Assembly (NCBI GenBank): GCA_002162955.1 | Contig: MABD01000038.1 | Coordinates: 1-64,000 of the forward strand | Reading direction: 5' to 3' | DNA: 64,000 bases | DNA from: Gammaproteobacteria bacterium 45_16_T64 | GTDB lineage: Bacteria; Pseudomonadota; Gammaproteobacteria; Pseudomonadales; Ketobacteraceae | Shown here: piece by piece, positions 9,487 through 18,674 of the stretch | How the letters are laid out: every line of letters begins with the position of its first letter | Position numbering within the stretch: the first letter of the stretch is position 1 | Notes under the pieces: generated by a model | Databases searched by the model: none | What the model saw: the letters and a program-made list of their open reading frames with translations, nothing else | Told to the model about the DNA's origin: nothing | Position numbers and translations under genes: made by a program

Positions 9487-10494
9487 ATGACCACCACCTA
9501 TCAGGTTGCCATTGAAGTGGCCGAAGGCGTCATCGAATACCTTGAAGATAAAGGTATCGATGCGAAGGCTTATATGAAAACGCAAGGGTGGGAATATGAT
9601 GAGCACAAAGACGAAGGGTTTGTGCCTTTCTCTATTGTGTCGGATATGTTTGATTGGGCGGAACAGTTAACCGGTGATGTTTATATCGGATTGCATGTGG
9701 GTGAGAAAACACAAGCTAGGCATTGGGGGCGACTGGGCTATTTGATTCTAGTGGGTGATGATGGCTTGGAAAGCCTTGAATATATCCAACGTTATGCTCA
9801 ATTAATTACCAATGTGATGGACGTGCAATTCGAAAATGGACAAGCAGGTGATGGGGACATCATTTGTCGGTTTGAAATGAAACCAGAAACCTTTAGTCGT
9901 CATGCATGTGAGTACTTTCTGTCTGCGGTATATTCGTTGTCAAAGATGTTTAGTGACAATAAGTTCTTATTCAAATCTCTCTCGTTTAAGCATGCATTAC
10001 CTGTCGATAAAAAGCCGATAGAGGATAGTCTCGAGTGCCCCTGTGAATTTTTGGCGAGAGAAAATAAAGTGGTGGCCTATCGAGAGAGTCTACAATTCTC
10101 ATCGAGTTATCGTGATCCTAGAATGAAAAAAATTCTACGTGATCATGCAGAGATGGTGATTAAGAGTTTGTCACAAGATGATGACCTAATTGATAGCATA
10201 AGGAATTATGTTATTGATAAAATCGCTGATGGGGCTCCGACGTTAACCATGGTAGCGCAGGAGTTTGGCGTGAACGAGCGTAGTTTGCAGCGCACCTTGG
10301 CCAAACATGAGATTACTTTTCAAGAATTGGTTGATGAGCTGAGGATGAAGTTGGCTAAGTCCTATATTCGAGATGGATATACTTTTTTGGATACCGCGTT
10401 GCTGTTGGGTTATTCAGAGCAAAGTTCGTTTCATCGCGCATTTAAACGCTGGACGGGAATGTCACCGTCCCTTTATAAAAAGGGCCTGGTGTAG
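9487..10494 (+). CDS. AraC-family transcriptional regulator
   Basis: A 335-residue regulator. Residues about 20-200 resemble the arabinose-binding-like N-terminal domain found in OruR/ArgR-type AraC proteins. Residues about 235-330 hold the double helix-turn-helix, including TLTMVAQEFGVNERSLQRTLAKH and the second helix region LLGYSEQSSFHRAFKRWTG with the terminal PSLYKK. It probably binds a small effector and activates a nearby or unlinked operon. The target is unknown, since the preceding CYTH and transporter genes run in the same direction. Confidence 0.9.
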   Translation: MTTTYQVAIEVAEGVIEYLEDKGIDAKAYMKTQGWEYDEHKDEGFVPFSIVSDMFDWAEQLTGDVYIGLHVGEKTQARHWGRLGYLILVGDDGLESLEYIQRYAQLITNVMDVQFENGQAGDGDIICRFEMKPETFSRHACEYFLSAVYSLSKMFSDNKFLFKSLSFKHALPVDKKPIEDSLECPCEFLARENKVVAYRESLQFSSSYRDPRMKKILRDHAEMVIKSLSQDDDLIDSIRNYVIDKIADGAPTLTMVAQEFGVNERSLQRTLAKHEITFQELVDELRMKLAKSYIRDGYTFLDTALLLGYSEQSSFHRAFKRWTGMSPSLYKKGLV

Positions 10495-10523
10495 ATTCGA
10501 GGCTTAAGTCTATTTCAGCAATG

Positions 10524-11321
10524 TCACTTCGAAAGGAATTCTCCCGCCTTATCTTTAAATTCTTGGCCTTCTCTTATTTCTGCGGCTTTGCTCCAGATAG
10601 ATTCTGCTAATGCTCGATCTTTCTTAATAAATTGTTTGGAGAACATAAGGTAGTAGGGTTTGTTTACGAGAGGTGTCGTAACAACCTTGATACTATCAGC
10701 ATATTTTTTGTGTTTTACCAGAATGTTGTTTCCATTGAGTGTTAGTGCCGCAACAGCTTTAACTCGATTCAAAAGCAGTTTTTCGAAATTATTGGTTGTC
10801 TTAGAAGCGCTGGCATCGACGCTATAACCTGCGCTTTGTAAATCGCCGCCAATGGAATATCCCGCTGGTGCTGCGATTTTTCCGTTTAAGCCAGATATCT
10901 TCATTTTTTCAGGTACATTAATGGTAGAATCCTTCAATATATAGAGCGAATAGCTTGACGCATGTAGCATTAAATTCGGATCTACTGCATTACCAATATG
11001 TGTACCTGGATAGAAACCGAATTGAAGTCGTTTTTCCTTAAAACTAGCTGTAAAACAACCCTCTGTTGTACCCGTTCCAATGTTATTTAAGCAGCGTTTC
11101 CAGGGTGCTTGAACATATTTAAATGAAACGTTTGGCATCGCTTCATCGACCATTTTTAGTAGTATTAAATCAATGCCAGAGCCATCTTTCATTGACCAGG
11201 GAAAAGAATCGACGTTTTCATAGGTCAGCGTTATTGTTGTTTCGGACTGAGCAGTAGAAGTGCTGAGACACAAAGGGAGGAAAACCAGTACAAGAAAAAT
11301 GGATGTGGTGTGACTTTTCAT
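10524..11321 (-). CDS. Periplasmic solute-binding-like protein, family 3 type
   Basis: A 265-residue secreted protein with a signal peptide (hydrophobic core about residues 8-22, cleavage near STAQS-ETT). The mature part carries features of family 3 solute-binding proteins, such as GSGIDLILLKMVDEAMPNVSF and the two-lobe pattern with a late YYLMFSKQF strand. No permease or ATPase lies nearby. It is the second orphan of this type in the window, but the two are not close copies. The gene converges on the AraC gene with a 29-base gap. Confidence 0.75.
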   Translation of the reverse strand: MKSHTTSIFLVLVFLPLCLSTSTAQSETTITLTYENVDSFPWSMKDGSGIDLILLKMVDEAMPNVSFKYVQAPWKRCLNNIGTGTTEGCFTASFKEKRLQFGFYPGTHIGNAVDPNLMLHASSYSLYILKDSTINVPEKMKISGLNGKIAAPAGYSIGGDLQSAGYSVDASASKTTNNFEKLLLNRVKAVAALTLNGNNILVKHKKYADSIKVVTTPLVNKPYYLMFSKQFIKKDRALAESIWSKAAEIREGQEFKDKAGEFLSK

Positions 11322-11577
11322 GAGGCGTACCTATTATAGTAATATCGATCGAACATAAAGTAGGTAACTTACTAGTGTAGTCTAGGCTCGAAAAACCCCA
11401 AAGAGGATTATAGGTAGGATAGTTATTCGATCTTTTTATTAGGAAAGTACTGCTTGGAATAAGAATGGCTTAGCTTCTCGACGAATTGGGGAAGCCTAGT
11501 TATAGGCGCTATAGTAAAAATATGTTAAGGCCCTAGTTTCATGGGCATTAGGTGTGGTTTACTGATGAGAGGAACCG

Positions 11578-11772
11578 ATGATAAATGAAATAAGAGAAAC
11601 CACTATTTCCTGCCCCTATTGTGGAGAAATAATATCCGTACTGGTGGACTGTTCCGTGAGCGCTCAAGAATATATTGAAGACTGCCAGGTATGCTGTCGC
11701 CCCATCGACTTTAGAGTGAGCGTCGATGAGGAGGGGGATTTTGAGGTGAGTGTGTACAGTGAGAATGAATAA
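11578..11772 (+). CDS. CPXCG motif-containing cysteine-rich small protein
   Basis: A 64-residue protein with a zinc-binding pattern CPYCGE near residue 13 and CQVCCRPI near residue 38, followed by an acidic beta-rich tail (RVSVDEEGDFEVSV). It matches the small CPXCG family widespread in gammaproteobacteria, whose function is unknown. It is probably cytoplasmic and zinc-bound. GAGAGGAAC precedes the ATG. It stands alone. Confidence 0.9.
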   Translation: MINEIRETTISCPYCGEIISVLVDCSVSAQEYIEDCQVCCRPIDFRVSVDEEGDFEVSVYSENE

Positions 11773-11812
11773 GCGTCTGGCATCAAGAAAGTGTCATAAC
11801 TAACGACTAGTA

Positions 11813-12640
11813 CTATACAAATATGTCATTGTTAATGTCGTCAAACGCTTGCTCAATCTCTTTACGTGTATTCATAACAAATGGACCGTATTGTACTATC
11901 GGTTCATCAATGGGGCTTCCACTGAGTATCAGTAGCGCTACACCGAATTTTCCTGCTTTTATATAAAGCTTATCCCCTTCAGAGTAGTGTGTCATTTGAC
12001 GTTGTTTGGTATCGTGAGTTGAACCTTGATAAACATATACAAGAGCACGGTTCTGTTCGTTAAAGGAAAGTTCGACCGTTTCATCGGAGTTTAATTGAAG
12101 GTCTATCAATATTGGTTGGGTTGAACGATTTTGTATTGGACCCGCCAACCTGTTTCCGTCTATTTCAACATTACCGGAAATGATGCGCACGAGCCCGCCT
12201 TTCGGTAGCGTTTGTTCTGTAATATCACGGCTGGCAATGTCACGATAGTCAGCGGCTTGCATCTTTTCTGAGGCAGGTAAGTTTAGCCAAACTTGAAAAC
12301 CGTGTAATAACCCGTGTTCTTGTTCTGGCATCTCAGAATGCAATACGCCTCTGCCCGCAGTCATCCATTGTACGCCTCCGGCCTCAATTACCCCTTCATT
12401 GCCCATATGATCGCGATGCCGCATGCGTCCGGCTTTCATATAGGTGATGGTTTCAAATCCACGATGGGGGTGTGTTGGGAACCCGCCAATATAATCGGTA
12501 GCATCATCAGAATTAATTTCATCGATCATCAGATAGGGGTTTAATACCCCTTGTAAATGCCTACCTGCAAGGCGTGTTATGTTTACGCCGTCACCATCAC
12601 TGGTGGCCTGTGCATTAAAAGTTTCTATTATCTTTCGCAT
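11813..12640 (-). CDS. Pirin family protein
   Basis: A 275-residue bicupin. Metal ligands of the N-terminal cupin are visible as THPHRGFET (His-x-His) and, about 40 residues later, VLHSEMPE (His and Glu). Pirins bind iron, and some act as quercetin dioxygenases or as redox regulators. The ATG follows directly on the TAA of the upstream glutathionyl-hydroquinone-reductase gene, so translation is probably coupled. It is the last gene of a doxX-GST-pirin operon, which suggests a role in quinone or redox stress. Confidence 0.93.
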   Translation of the reverse strand: MRKIIETFNAQATSDGDGVNITRLAGRHLQGVLNPYLMIDEINSDDATDYIGGFPTHPHRGFETITYMKAGRMRHRDHMGNEGVIEAGGVQWMTAGRGVLHSEMPEQEHGLLHGFQVWLNLPASEKMQAADYRDIASRDITEQTLPKGGLVRIISGNVEIDGNRLAGPIQNRSTQPILIDLQLNSDETVELSFNEQNRALVYVYQGSTHDTKQRQMTHYSEGDKLYIKAGKFGVALLILSGSPIDEPIVQYGPFVMNTRKEIEQAFDDINNDIFV

Positions 12641-13597
12641 TTACTGACTTCCGCGGTGATGGGGACGGGTAAAGTTTTGTGCTGGTCCAACAGGAATGAT
12701 ACCCGTCGGATTAATTGTGCGATGGCTAACGTAATAGTGTGTTTTGATATGGTCAAAATTAACCGTCGCGGCTATTCCTGGTACTTGATACAGCTCTCGA
12801 ACATACGCACTAATCGCGGGATAATCGGCTATGAGTCGACGGTTAGTTTTAAAATGACCGTAATAGACCGAGTCAAATCGAATCAATGTCGTAAACAGTC
12901 GCCAATCGGCCTCGGTGATTTGTGGGCCAGCCAAATAACGTTGCCGCAACAGAATGCCTTCAACCCAGTCAAGACTATCGAACAACTGCTCAAAAGCATT
13001 TTGATAAGCTACTTGAGTAGTGGCAAATCCAGAGCGATACACACCATTGTTAATGGTTTGATAAACGCGGTCATTTATCTTATCAATGGTGTTGCGCAGC
13101 CCCTCTGGATAATAGTCTTCGGTATTCCCTGTTAAATGATCGAATGCACTGTTGAACATACGAATAATCTCAGAGGACTCATTGCTCACAATCGTTTTGG
13201 TATGTTTATCCCATAGCACCGGTACGGTGACTCGGCCTTCATATTGTGCATCTGCTCGTAGGTACAGCTGGTATAGAAAGTTATCATCGTAAAGTGGATC
13301 TGTGAGCTCCCAGCCATTTTCCAACATCACCGGATCAACGACGGTGACATCAATATAGTCTTCTAATTGTTTCAGCGTTCGAAAAATGAGGGTGCGATGT
13401 GCCCACGGGCACGCCAATGAAACGTATAAATGGTAGCGGCCTTTTTCGGCTTTATACCCTGGAGTTCCATTGGGACCTAGTTTGCCATCAGGGGTTATCC
13501 AATGCCTGAAGTCGCTTTCCTTGCGACGGTATTCACCGCCGCTGTTCTTGGTGTCGTACCATTGGTCAACCCATTGCCCGTCTTGTAGCAAGCCCAT
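12641..13597 (-). CDS. Glutathione S-transferase, glutathionyl-hydroquinone reductase type
   Basis: A 318-residue protein of the Omega-like Ecm4/YqjG group. ACPWAHRTLIFR (near residue 60) contains the active-site cysteine, and the long N-terminal extension (SGGEYRRKESDFRHWI) is characteristic. The family reduces glutathionyl-hydroquinones in the cytoplasm. The start ATG overlaps the stop of the doxX gene (TAATG), and the pirin gene abuts its stop, so the three form one operon. The operon is divergent from a LysR regulator. Confidence 0.93.
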   Translation of the reverse strand: MGLLQDGQWVDQWYDTKNSGGEYRRKESDFRHWITPDGKLGPNGTPGYKAEKGRYHLYVSLACPWAHRTLIFRTLKQLEDYIDVTVVDPVMLENGWELTDPLYDDNFLYQLYLRADAQYEGRVTVPVLWDKHTKTIVSNESSEIIRMFNSAFDHLTGNTEDYYPEGLRNTIDKINDRVYQTINNGVYRSGFATTQVAYQNAFEQLFDSLDWVEGILLRQRYLAGPQITEADWRLFTTLIRFDSVYYGHFKTNRRLIADYPAISAYVRELYQVPGIAATVNFDHIKTHYYVSHRTINPTGIIPVGPAQNFTRPHHRGSQ

Positions 13598-14055
13598 TAT
13601 GCTGCTCCGACCTGTTGAGTCTTAGTTTGCAGTACTTGGTCGACACTAAAGCTACCAGCACCACGAAATACCAGTGAAATGCTGATAACCAATAATGCCA
13701 GACCGAATTCATAGCCATTGTTAGCTAGAAAAAGCCCGTTCTTAAGGTGTACGGAGGCAATGGCAACGACCATCGTAGCGGCAAGTACAAGGGCTGTAGG
13801 GCGTACCAATAAACCGATGATAAGGAATAACCCCCCAAAGAACTCGGCGCTACCTGCCAGCGTCGCCATGAGTAAGCCAGGGCCTAATCCGATGGAATCC
13901 ATCCATCCTGCGGTACCCTCTAAACCGTAACCACCAAACCAGCCGAATAGTTTCTGAGCGCCGTGAGCCATAAAGATAATACCGGCGCCAACCCGAATGG
14001 GGGTGGTGTCTAGGCCTGCTGTACTGGATGTGATCTTGTTTATCAGTGCTTTCAT
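13597..14055 (-). CDS. DoxX family membrane protein
   Basis: A 152-residue inner-membrane protein with four hydrophobic segments. The start of the domain is recognisable (TPIRVGAGIIFMAHGAQKLFGWFGGYG), as is the ATLAGSAEFFGGLFLIIGLLVRP motif. DoxX-type proteins are linked to quinone or thiosulfate redox chemistry. It heads the operon with the GST and pirin genes. AGAGGAC is the ribosome binding site. It is probably controlled by the divergent LysR gene. Confidence 0.92.
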   Translation of the reverse strand: MKALINKITSSTAGLDTTPIRVGAGIIFMAHGAQKLFGWFGGYGLEGTAGWMDSIGLGPGLLMATLAGSAEFFGGLFLIIGLLVRPTALVLAATMVVAIASVHLKNGLFLANNGYEFGLALLVISISLVFRGAGSFSVDQVLQTKTQQVGAA

Positions 14056-14160
14056 CGTAATGTCCTCTTAAATAGATGTGGTTTGTTGTAGTGCTATGTA
14101 GCAATAGGGTTATCTTACGACGGTCGATAAATTCGAATAACCGTCAAATGTCGTTTAATA

Positions 14161-14179
14161 TGTTCTATTAATTAGAACA
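14161..14179. promoter_or_regulatory. Candidate LysR box
   Basis: The inverted repeat TGTTCTA-N5-TAGAACA lies 17 bases before the LysR start and has the T-N11-A form of LysR sites. A second dyad, GACGGT at 14119-14124 and ACCGTC at 14140-14145, lies closer to doxX. The pair would fit autoregulation plus control of the divergent doxX operon. This is inference from symmetry and position. Confidence 0.5.
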
Positions 14180-14195
14180 GTTAGAAGGGGGCAAA

Positions 14196-15095
14196 ATGAC
14201 CAAAAATCCCATAAAAATCGAGGTCTTAGAGATCTTGGATGCGATTGATCGGCGGGGAAGCTTTGCAAAAGCTGCTGATGAGCTGAACAAAGCCACATCG
14301 GCCATTTCCTATGGTGTGCAAAAGCTTGAAGAGCAACTGGATATCGCGTTATTTCGGCGTCAGGGGCGGCGTTCGGTATTAACGCCAGCGGGTCGGTTGA
14401 TATTGGATGAGGGAAGAGTGATCTTGAATAGTACGGCACGCTTAGCGATCAAAGCTAAGGAAGTCGCAACGGGCTGGGAGCCCCGCATACGTATCGCGAT
14501 AGAATCACTGCAATCGTATCCTGATTTTTTTCGTACTCTGGCAGTCTTTCTTGATGAGCATGACAGTATAGAGATTGATGTTAGTGAGTGTGTTCTTAAT
14601 GGTGGATGGGAAGCGTTAGAACATGATCGAGTGGATCTTATCGTGGGGTCGCCGGGGCCTGTACCGATGCATAAAGGGTATCGAACGATACAATTGTGTG
14701 GTGGTGATCTGGTACCTGTGATTGCTAGCCACCACCGATTCGCGAACATTGCCAATGAACGCGAAGTCTTGACTGAGGTGTTGCCTAAGCTTCGGCGTAT
14801 TGTGGCCCATGATACCTCAGTGGATGACGTGGTGCGCAGTGAAGGGTTAAGTCGAGAAGGCCAAAAGCTCTATGTGCAAAATACGGATCAAAAAGTTGAA
14901 GCCATATTGGCGGGTATCGGTATTGGCCATCTACCGTACCAGCGTATTGGGCAGCATTTGGATAGTGGGAAATTGGTAGCCCTTAACTTAGGAGGGATAA
15001 CGAAGCATGACGCTTTTCTCGCTTGGAAAATAAGCCACAAAGGGAAAGGGCTGCAGGCGCTTGTAGGGTTGTTGGAAAAATCCTTGAGTAAGTGA
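14196..15095 (+). CDS. LysR-family transcriptional regulator
   Basis: A 299-residue regulator. Helix-turn-helix in residues about 9-68 (EILDAIDRRGSFAKAADELNKATSAISYGVQKLEEQL) and an effector-binding domain from about 92 onward. AGAAGGGGG precedes the ATG. It is divergent from doxX-GST-pirin and is the likely regulator of that operon, perhaps responding to an electrophile or quinone. The effector is not predictable. Confidence 0.93.
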   Translation: MTKNPIKIEVLEILDAIDRRGSFAKAADELNKATSAISYGVQKLEEQLDIALFRRQGRRSVLTPAGRLILDEGRVILNSTARLAIKAKEVATGWEPRIRIAIESLQSYPDFFRTLAVFLDEHDSIEIDVSECVLNGGWEALEHDRVDLIVGSPGPVPMHKGYRTIQLCGGDLVPVIASHHRFANIANEREVLTEVLPKLRRIVAHDTSVDDVVRSEGLSREGQKLYVQNTDQKVEAILAGIGIGHLPYQRIGQHLDSGKLVALNLGGITKHDAFLAWKISHKGKGLQALVGLLEKSLSK

Positions 15096-15203
15096 TCTGC
15101 GTCTAGTTATAAACATTAACTAAGTGATGTTTAATGTAGAACGTTATCAGATTGAATAACGTTGAGGTAGTATGAGTAATAAATAATTGCTAGGGGTTTA
15201 GGG

Positions 15204-15539
15204 ATGAAGAAAGTACTTTTCATATTGTTGTTTATAATTCCGTCATTTTTACACGCTGGAGAAACAACTAGGCCTCCAGAGCTGTGGTCTTGGATAAAAG
15301 ACCTCGATAAATCAAAAGAAGCGTGTGAGATTCAAAGTTCGTTTATTCTACAGAGTATCAATCTTGAGAATCAGGATGAGACAAAGTATGGAATTTATGG
15401 AAATGTAAAAAGTAATCGCGTTGTGGTTAAGTGTATTAGAATAACTGAAAATACCAGTAAATTATTGGTAGCGGTCGCCGGTCACAACCGAGATTCGGTT
15501 GAATTGTTACGTAACCATATCGTTAAGGCAATAAACTAA
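15204..15539 (+). CDS. Hypothetical secreted protein
   Basis: A 111-residue protein with a clear signal peptide (MKKVLFILLFIIPSFLHAG, cleavage after HA). The mature 90 residues contain two or three cysteines (ACEIQSS, VKCIRI), which could form a disulfide in the periplasm. TAGGGG precedes the ATG at 15204. I do not recognise a family. It precedes the LysE gene by 40 bases, with no clear functional link. Confidence 0.7.
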   Translation: MKKVLFILLFIIPSFLHAGETTRPPELWSWIKDLDKSKEACEIQSSFILQSINLENQDETKYGIYGNVKSNRVVVKCIRITENTSKLLVAVAGHNRDSVELLRNHIVKAIN

Positions 15540-15579
15540 TCTATAGATTCACCGGAACGTGACACATTGTGGGTGTTGA

Positions 15580-16209
15580 ATGAGTATAGATATTTGGATT
15601 TACTACGTTATTGCGATACTGGTATTAACGGCATCGCCTGGACCAAGCGTATTGCTATGTATGACGACAGCGGTAAAGCAGGGGTTTTACTCGTCTGTTT
15701 ATACGGCGTTAGGAAGCCTAACCGCAATCGTGGGTATTCTGACGTTATCTTTTACAGGTCTAGGTGTGGTAATTGCTAACTCCGAATTTGCATTTGGTCT
15801 GATTAAATGGATAGGCGCTAGTTATCTAATCTACCTTGGATATAAGGCTTTTACTTCAACGCAGGTGTCGTTCTCGTTCAAAGAATCCGGTGAAAGTCCC
15901 AATAGGAATTTAGTTGGAAATTATATAAGTGGATTTGTTGTTGGTGCGAGTAATCCGAAAGCGATCATATTTTTCATGGCTCTATTCCCCCAGTTTATTG
16001 ATACAGAAGCCTCGTTACTTACTCAATACCTTGTATTTGTTAGTACCTTTGCGGTTCTCGAGTTAACCTGGCTTCTCACCTATGCCTATTTCGGTCATCG
16101 TGCTAGTCACTGGTTGTTGGCTCGCGGAAGAGCGCAACTATTTAATAGACTAACGGGTGGTATGTTTGTTGGCGCTGGTATCCTATTGTCGAATACTAGC
16201 AAGGCGTGA
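15580..16209 (+). CDS. LysE/RhtB-family exporter
   Basis: A 209-residue inner-membrane protein with about six hydrophobic segments. The N-terminal TASPGPSVLLCMTTAVKQG is the LysE/RhtB signature, and GASNPKAIIFFMALFPQFI is the second conserved block. Members export amino acids or similar compounds. It converges on the SDR gene at 16233. Confidence 0.93.
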   Translation: MSIDIWIYYVIAILVLTASPGPSVLLCMTTAVKQGFYSSVYTALGSLTAIVGILTLSFTGLGVVIANSEFAFGLIKWIGASYLIYLGYKAFTSTQVSFSFKESGESPNRNLVGNYISGFVVGASNPKAIIFFMALFPQFIDTEASLLTQYLVFVSTFAVLELTWLLTYAYFGHRASHWLLARGRAQLFNRLTGGMFVGAGILLSNTSKA

Positions 16210-16232
16210 TACGTGGGTATGTCGCCATTAGA

Positions 16233-17222
16233 TTATCGCTTGGCTAAATAACTATCCACTGCTTCTTCAATCGAATCATGAATTGGTCGAGGTTCCCATC
16301 CTAATTCTTTCTTAGCCTTTGAGTTACTCAGAGGCCAGGTTTGATACAGCAACTTGGCAGAATTAGCCGTCAACACTAAATCTAGTGAAAATAATCGAGA
16401 AAATACTCCGACGACTTTGGTACAAAGGTAGACCATTGACGTGGGCACACCACCGACTAACCGAGATAATCCTGCTCTCTTCTCCGCAGTGATAAATAAC
16501 TCTCTATTACTGACATATCGCTCAGAAATAATATACCGCTCTCCGGGCCGCCCTTTTTCAGCGGCTAGGATTAATGCCTGTGCTGCATCCACAACCCCCA
16601 CACATTCAGACTGGGCCTTTAAGTAAACAGGTACCCGACCAAAGGCGACTTGTTTGATGAGATTGCCATGAGGAGTAGGTTGCAAATCATCAGCGCCATA
16701 GGTATTAGAGACGCAGCAAGCAATGGCAGGGAACCCTGATTCAGTAAAAGCATCTAGAATATATTTTTCTGCGAGAAATCGCGTGCGCATATAGTCGGTA
16801 AATAAATCGTCATTATTCGGAATGCAGCTTTCATCTGCAATTCCCGACGGATTACGACCAACAGTGACTAAGCTACTGGTGAGTACAAAACGTTTAATAT
16901 TACAGGTCTTAGCAGCGTTTACTGCGTTAACTACCCCAAGCACATTGGTCTGGTATAAGGGGCCGCTATTAAATAACCATGCGCGGGTATCGACAGCAGA
17001 ATGAAATACCCAATCACATCCTTTCATGGCTGCTTCAAGGGAGGGCACATCAAGTACATCGCCAATACTTTTCTCATAATTCAGACCTTCTAAAGCATCC
17101 AAGTTACTACTGGCCCGTACCATTATACGTACGGCGTAACCTTGTTGCGCTAGCTGCTTCACTATATGGCTGCCCAAAAAACCGCTGGCTCCAATGACGA
17201 GTGCTTTGATAGGTTTAGCCAT
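16233..17222 (-). CDS. NAD-dependent epimerase/dehydratase, extended SDR
   Basis: A 329-residue extended SDR. GASGFLGSHIVKQL near residue 12 binds the cofactor. The catalytic Tyr-Lys pair is not obvious at the usual spacing; FTDYMRTRFLAEKYI near residue 147 is YxxxR with a lysine further on, so the assignment of catalytic residues needs care. The closest groups are dihydroflavonol-4-reductase-like or 3-beta-hydroxysteroid-like enzymes. The gene is divergent from an Xre/MmyB-type regulator at 17356, which may control it. Confidence 0.82.
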   Translation of the reverse strand: MAKPIKALVIGASGFLGSHIVKQLAQQGYAVRIMVRASSNLDALEGLNYEKSIGDVLDVPSLEAAMKGCDWVFHSAVDTRAWLFNSGPLYQTNVLGVVNAVNAAKTCNIKRFVLTSSLVTVGRNPSGIADESCIPNNDDLFTDYMRTRFLAEKYILDAFTESGFPAIACCVSNTYGADDLQPTPHGNLIKQVAFGRVPVYLKAQSECVGVVDAAQALILAAEKGRPGERYIISERYVSNRELFITAEKRAGLSRLVGGVPTSMVYLCTKVVGVFSRLFSLDLVLTANSAKLLYQTWPLSNSKAKKELGWEPRPIHDSIEEAVDSYLAKR

Positions 17223-17317
17223 TTCAATCTCTCCTTGTTATTCTGTGAGGGTAATCAGCGGTGAGTTCATATATAATTCAGTCTGCATGGTAGCGTTTTT
17301 CTTGAAGCTAAAACATA

Positions 17318-17328
17318 CCCAAAATGGG
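17318..17328. promoter_or_regulatory. Small dyad in the SDR/Xre divergent promoter
   Basis: CCCA-AAA-TGGG forms an 11-bp dyad about 28 bases before the Xre start and about 95 bases from the SDR start. It is a plausible operator for the Xre protein, but short dyads like this are common by chance. Confidence 0.3.
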
Positions 17329-17355
17329 CATAGAATAGGTGAGTAGGGACGTGAT

Positions 17356-18159
17356 ATGGTCAAATTCGCAGAAGCCGAAACCTTTGGACATATACTCAAG
17401 GCAGGTAGAAAAATCGTCGGATTGTCTCAAGCCGCGCTTGCGGAACTTGCCAATACCACTACCCGTAACATCTCGAACCTAGAAACCGGAAAAACCACAC
17501 CCACACGAGTGATGGTTAAGCGGCTGGCCAAAGCCCTTGATAGTAACGCGCAATCCTATAGTGAGCTAATGCGAGCGGGAGGCTTCGCTTATGACAGCTA
17601 TACGGATGAAAAGGCCGCAGAATACCAAAAAGATGCTCAGCTAGCGGTAGATCTACTGTTAGAGCGTCACTCTCCTTATCCAGCGTTAGTACTTAATCGC
17701 CGTTACGATATTATTCAGGTTAACGATAGTTTTCGCCGTGGGATAGAATTCTTGTTAGGCAGTGTCGATACAGAATTGGAATTACCTTTATCGTTGTTTG
17801 ATGTTCTCTTTGGTATGCAATCGTTTAACGATATATTTATTGAGCTAGAAAAAACAGCGCGTTTTTTGATTCAGCGTGTACACAGAGAGCAACTGAATAA
17901 TGAATTCAGCGCTAATCTAATTGAAGAAATACAAGAGAAACTCCCCAATATTCCAAAAGCATGGTGGGATTTTGATGCCAACTATCAACCGAGTCCTAAC
18001 TTACGTACTGATCTAAATATTCGGGGGGAGGTGTATGAAACCGTTGGGGTGCTTCACAGTATCGGGTCGCCTCACGATTATGGTGGTAATTCTACCAGGG
18101 TGATCCTATCTTACCCACTCAACGACGCGGCTAAGAGGTTGTTTTCAATGTGGGAGTAA
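17356..18159 (+). CDS. Xre-type regulator with MmyB-like ligand-binding domain
   Basis: A 267-residue regulator. The helix-turn-helix lies in residues about 10-70 (LKAGRKIVGLSQAALAELAN, then TTRNISNLETGKTTP). From about 95 to 260 the protein resembles the MmyB-like ligand-binding domain, a PAS-like fold (PALVLNRRYDIIQVN). Such proteins commonly sit beside and regulate an oxidoreductase gene, which agrees with the divergent SDR gene at 16233-17222. Ligand unknown. Confidence 0.87.
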   Translation: MVKFAEAETFGHILKAGRKIVGLSQAALAELANTTTRNISNLETGKTTPTRVMVKRLAKALDSNAQSYSELMRAGGFAYDSYTDEKAAEYQKDAQLAVDLLLERHSPYPALVLNRRYDIIQVNDSFRRGIEFLLGSVDTELELPLSLFDVLFGMQSFNDIFIELEKTARFLIQRVHREQLNNEFSANLIEEIQEKLPNIPKAWWDFDANYQPSPNLRTDLNIRGEVYETVGVLHSIGSPHDYGGNSTRVILSYPLNDAAKRLFSMWE

Positions 18160-18215
18160 TTGCTAGTTCAATATTATCTACTTGCTAATCAGTGAAGCAT
18201 ATGGAGCAGAATATT

Positions 18216-18674
18216 ATGGATATATCAAATAAGCATCAGTACAAGGCGCCAGACGCTGAACTGGATTGTGTAACTGTTCAAGCACAGAGTGAAAGCCCCA
18301 AGTGGATAGCGCTTAAAGCCTCATTTCTAGGAAGTACAATCATTGCTTTGGGCGGTGGTGTTATTGCGCTTATCGTGATTTATCCTGATATTAAAATTAC
18401 CGGTTTTATGATATTCGGAATATTCTATGTGATGAGTTGTTTAGTGGCATGCTTTGTCACACTCACCTACGGAAAATTAGTCGAGCACGTTATCGACAGG
18501 TTCGGCGTAAAGTCAAGGCGTGGTCTGGTTATAGGTGGGCTTCTACCCAGTATAATAACGTTACTGTATGGTATAACAAACCAGGAAAAATCAGCATTTG
18601 CTTTTGCTATCGTAATGGCGATCTATGCAATACCCATTTCATTAATAGGTTATCGATTGAGGGAAATACGTTGA
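18216..18674 (+). CDS. Membrane protein with N-terminal Tyr-x-x-Pro tag
   Basis: About 152 residues from ATG at 18216. That start has GGAG nine bases upstream; an in-frame GTG at 18192 lacks one. Residues 1-15 contain HQYKAPDAEL, a short polar tag seen also on the RDD gene at 39280 and the gene at 62777. Four hydrophobic segments follow (about 36-56, 62-85, 105-125, 130-147). Inner-membrane protein of unknown function. It overlaps the next gene by 4 bases. Confidence 0.65.
   Translation: MDISNKHQYKAPDAELDCVTVQAQSESPKWIALKASFLGSTIIALGGGVIALIVIYPDIKITGFMIFGIFYVMSCLVACFVTLTYGKLVEHVIDRFGVKSRRGLVIGGLLPSIITLLYGITNQEKSAFAFAIVMAIYAIPISLIGYRLREIR

Noticed and set aside
12557-13135. A 192-codon open frame on the + strand
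   Set aside because: It lies wholly opposite the pirin and GST genes, whose reading frames are certain, and its translation shows no domain pattern.
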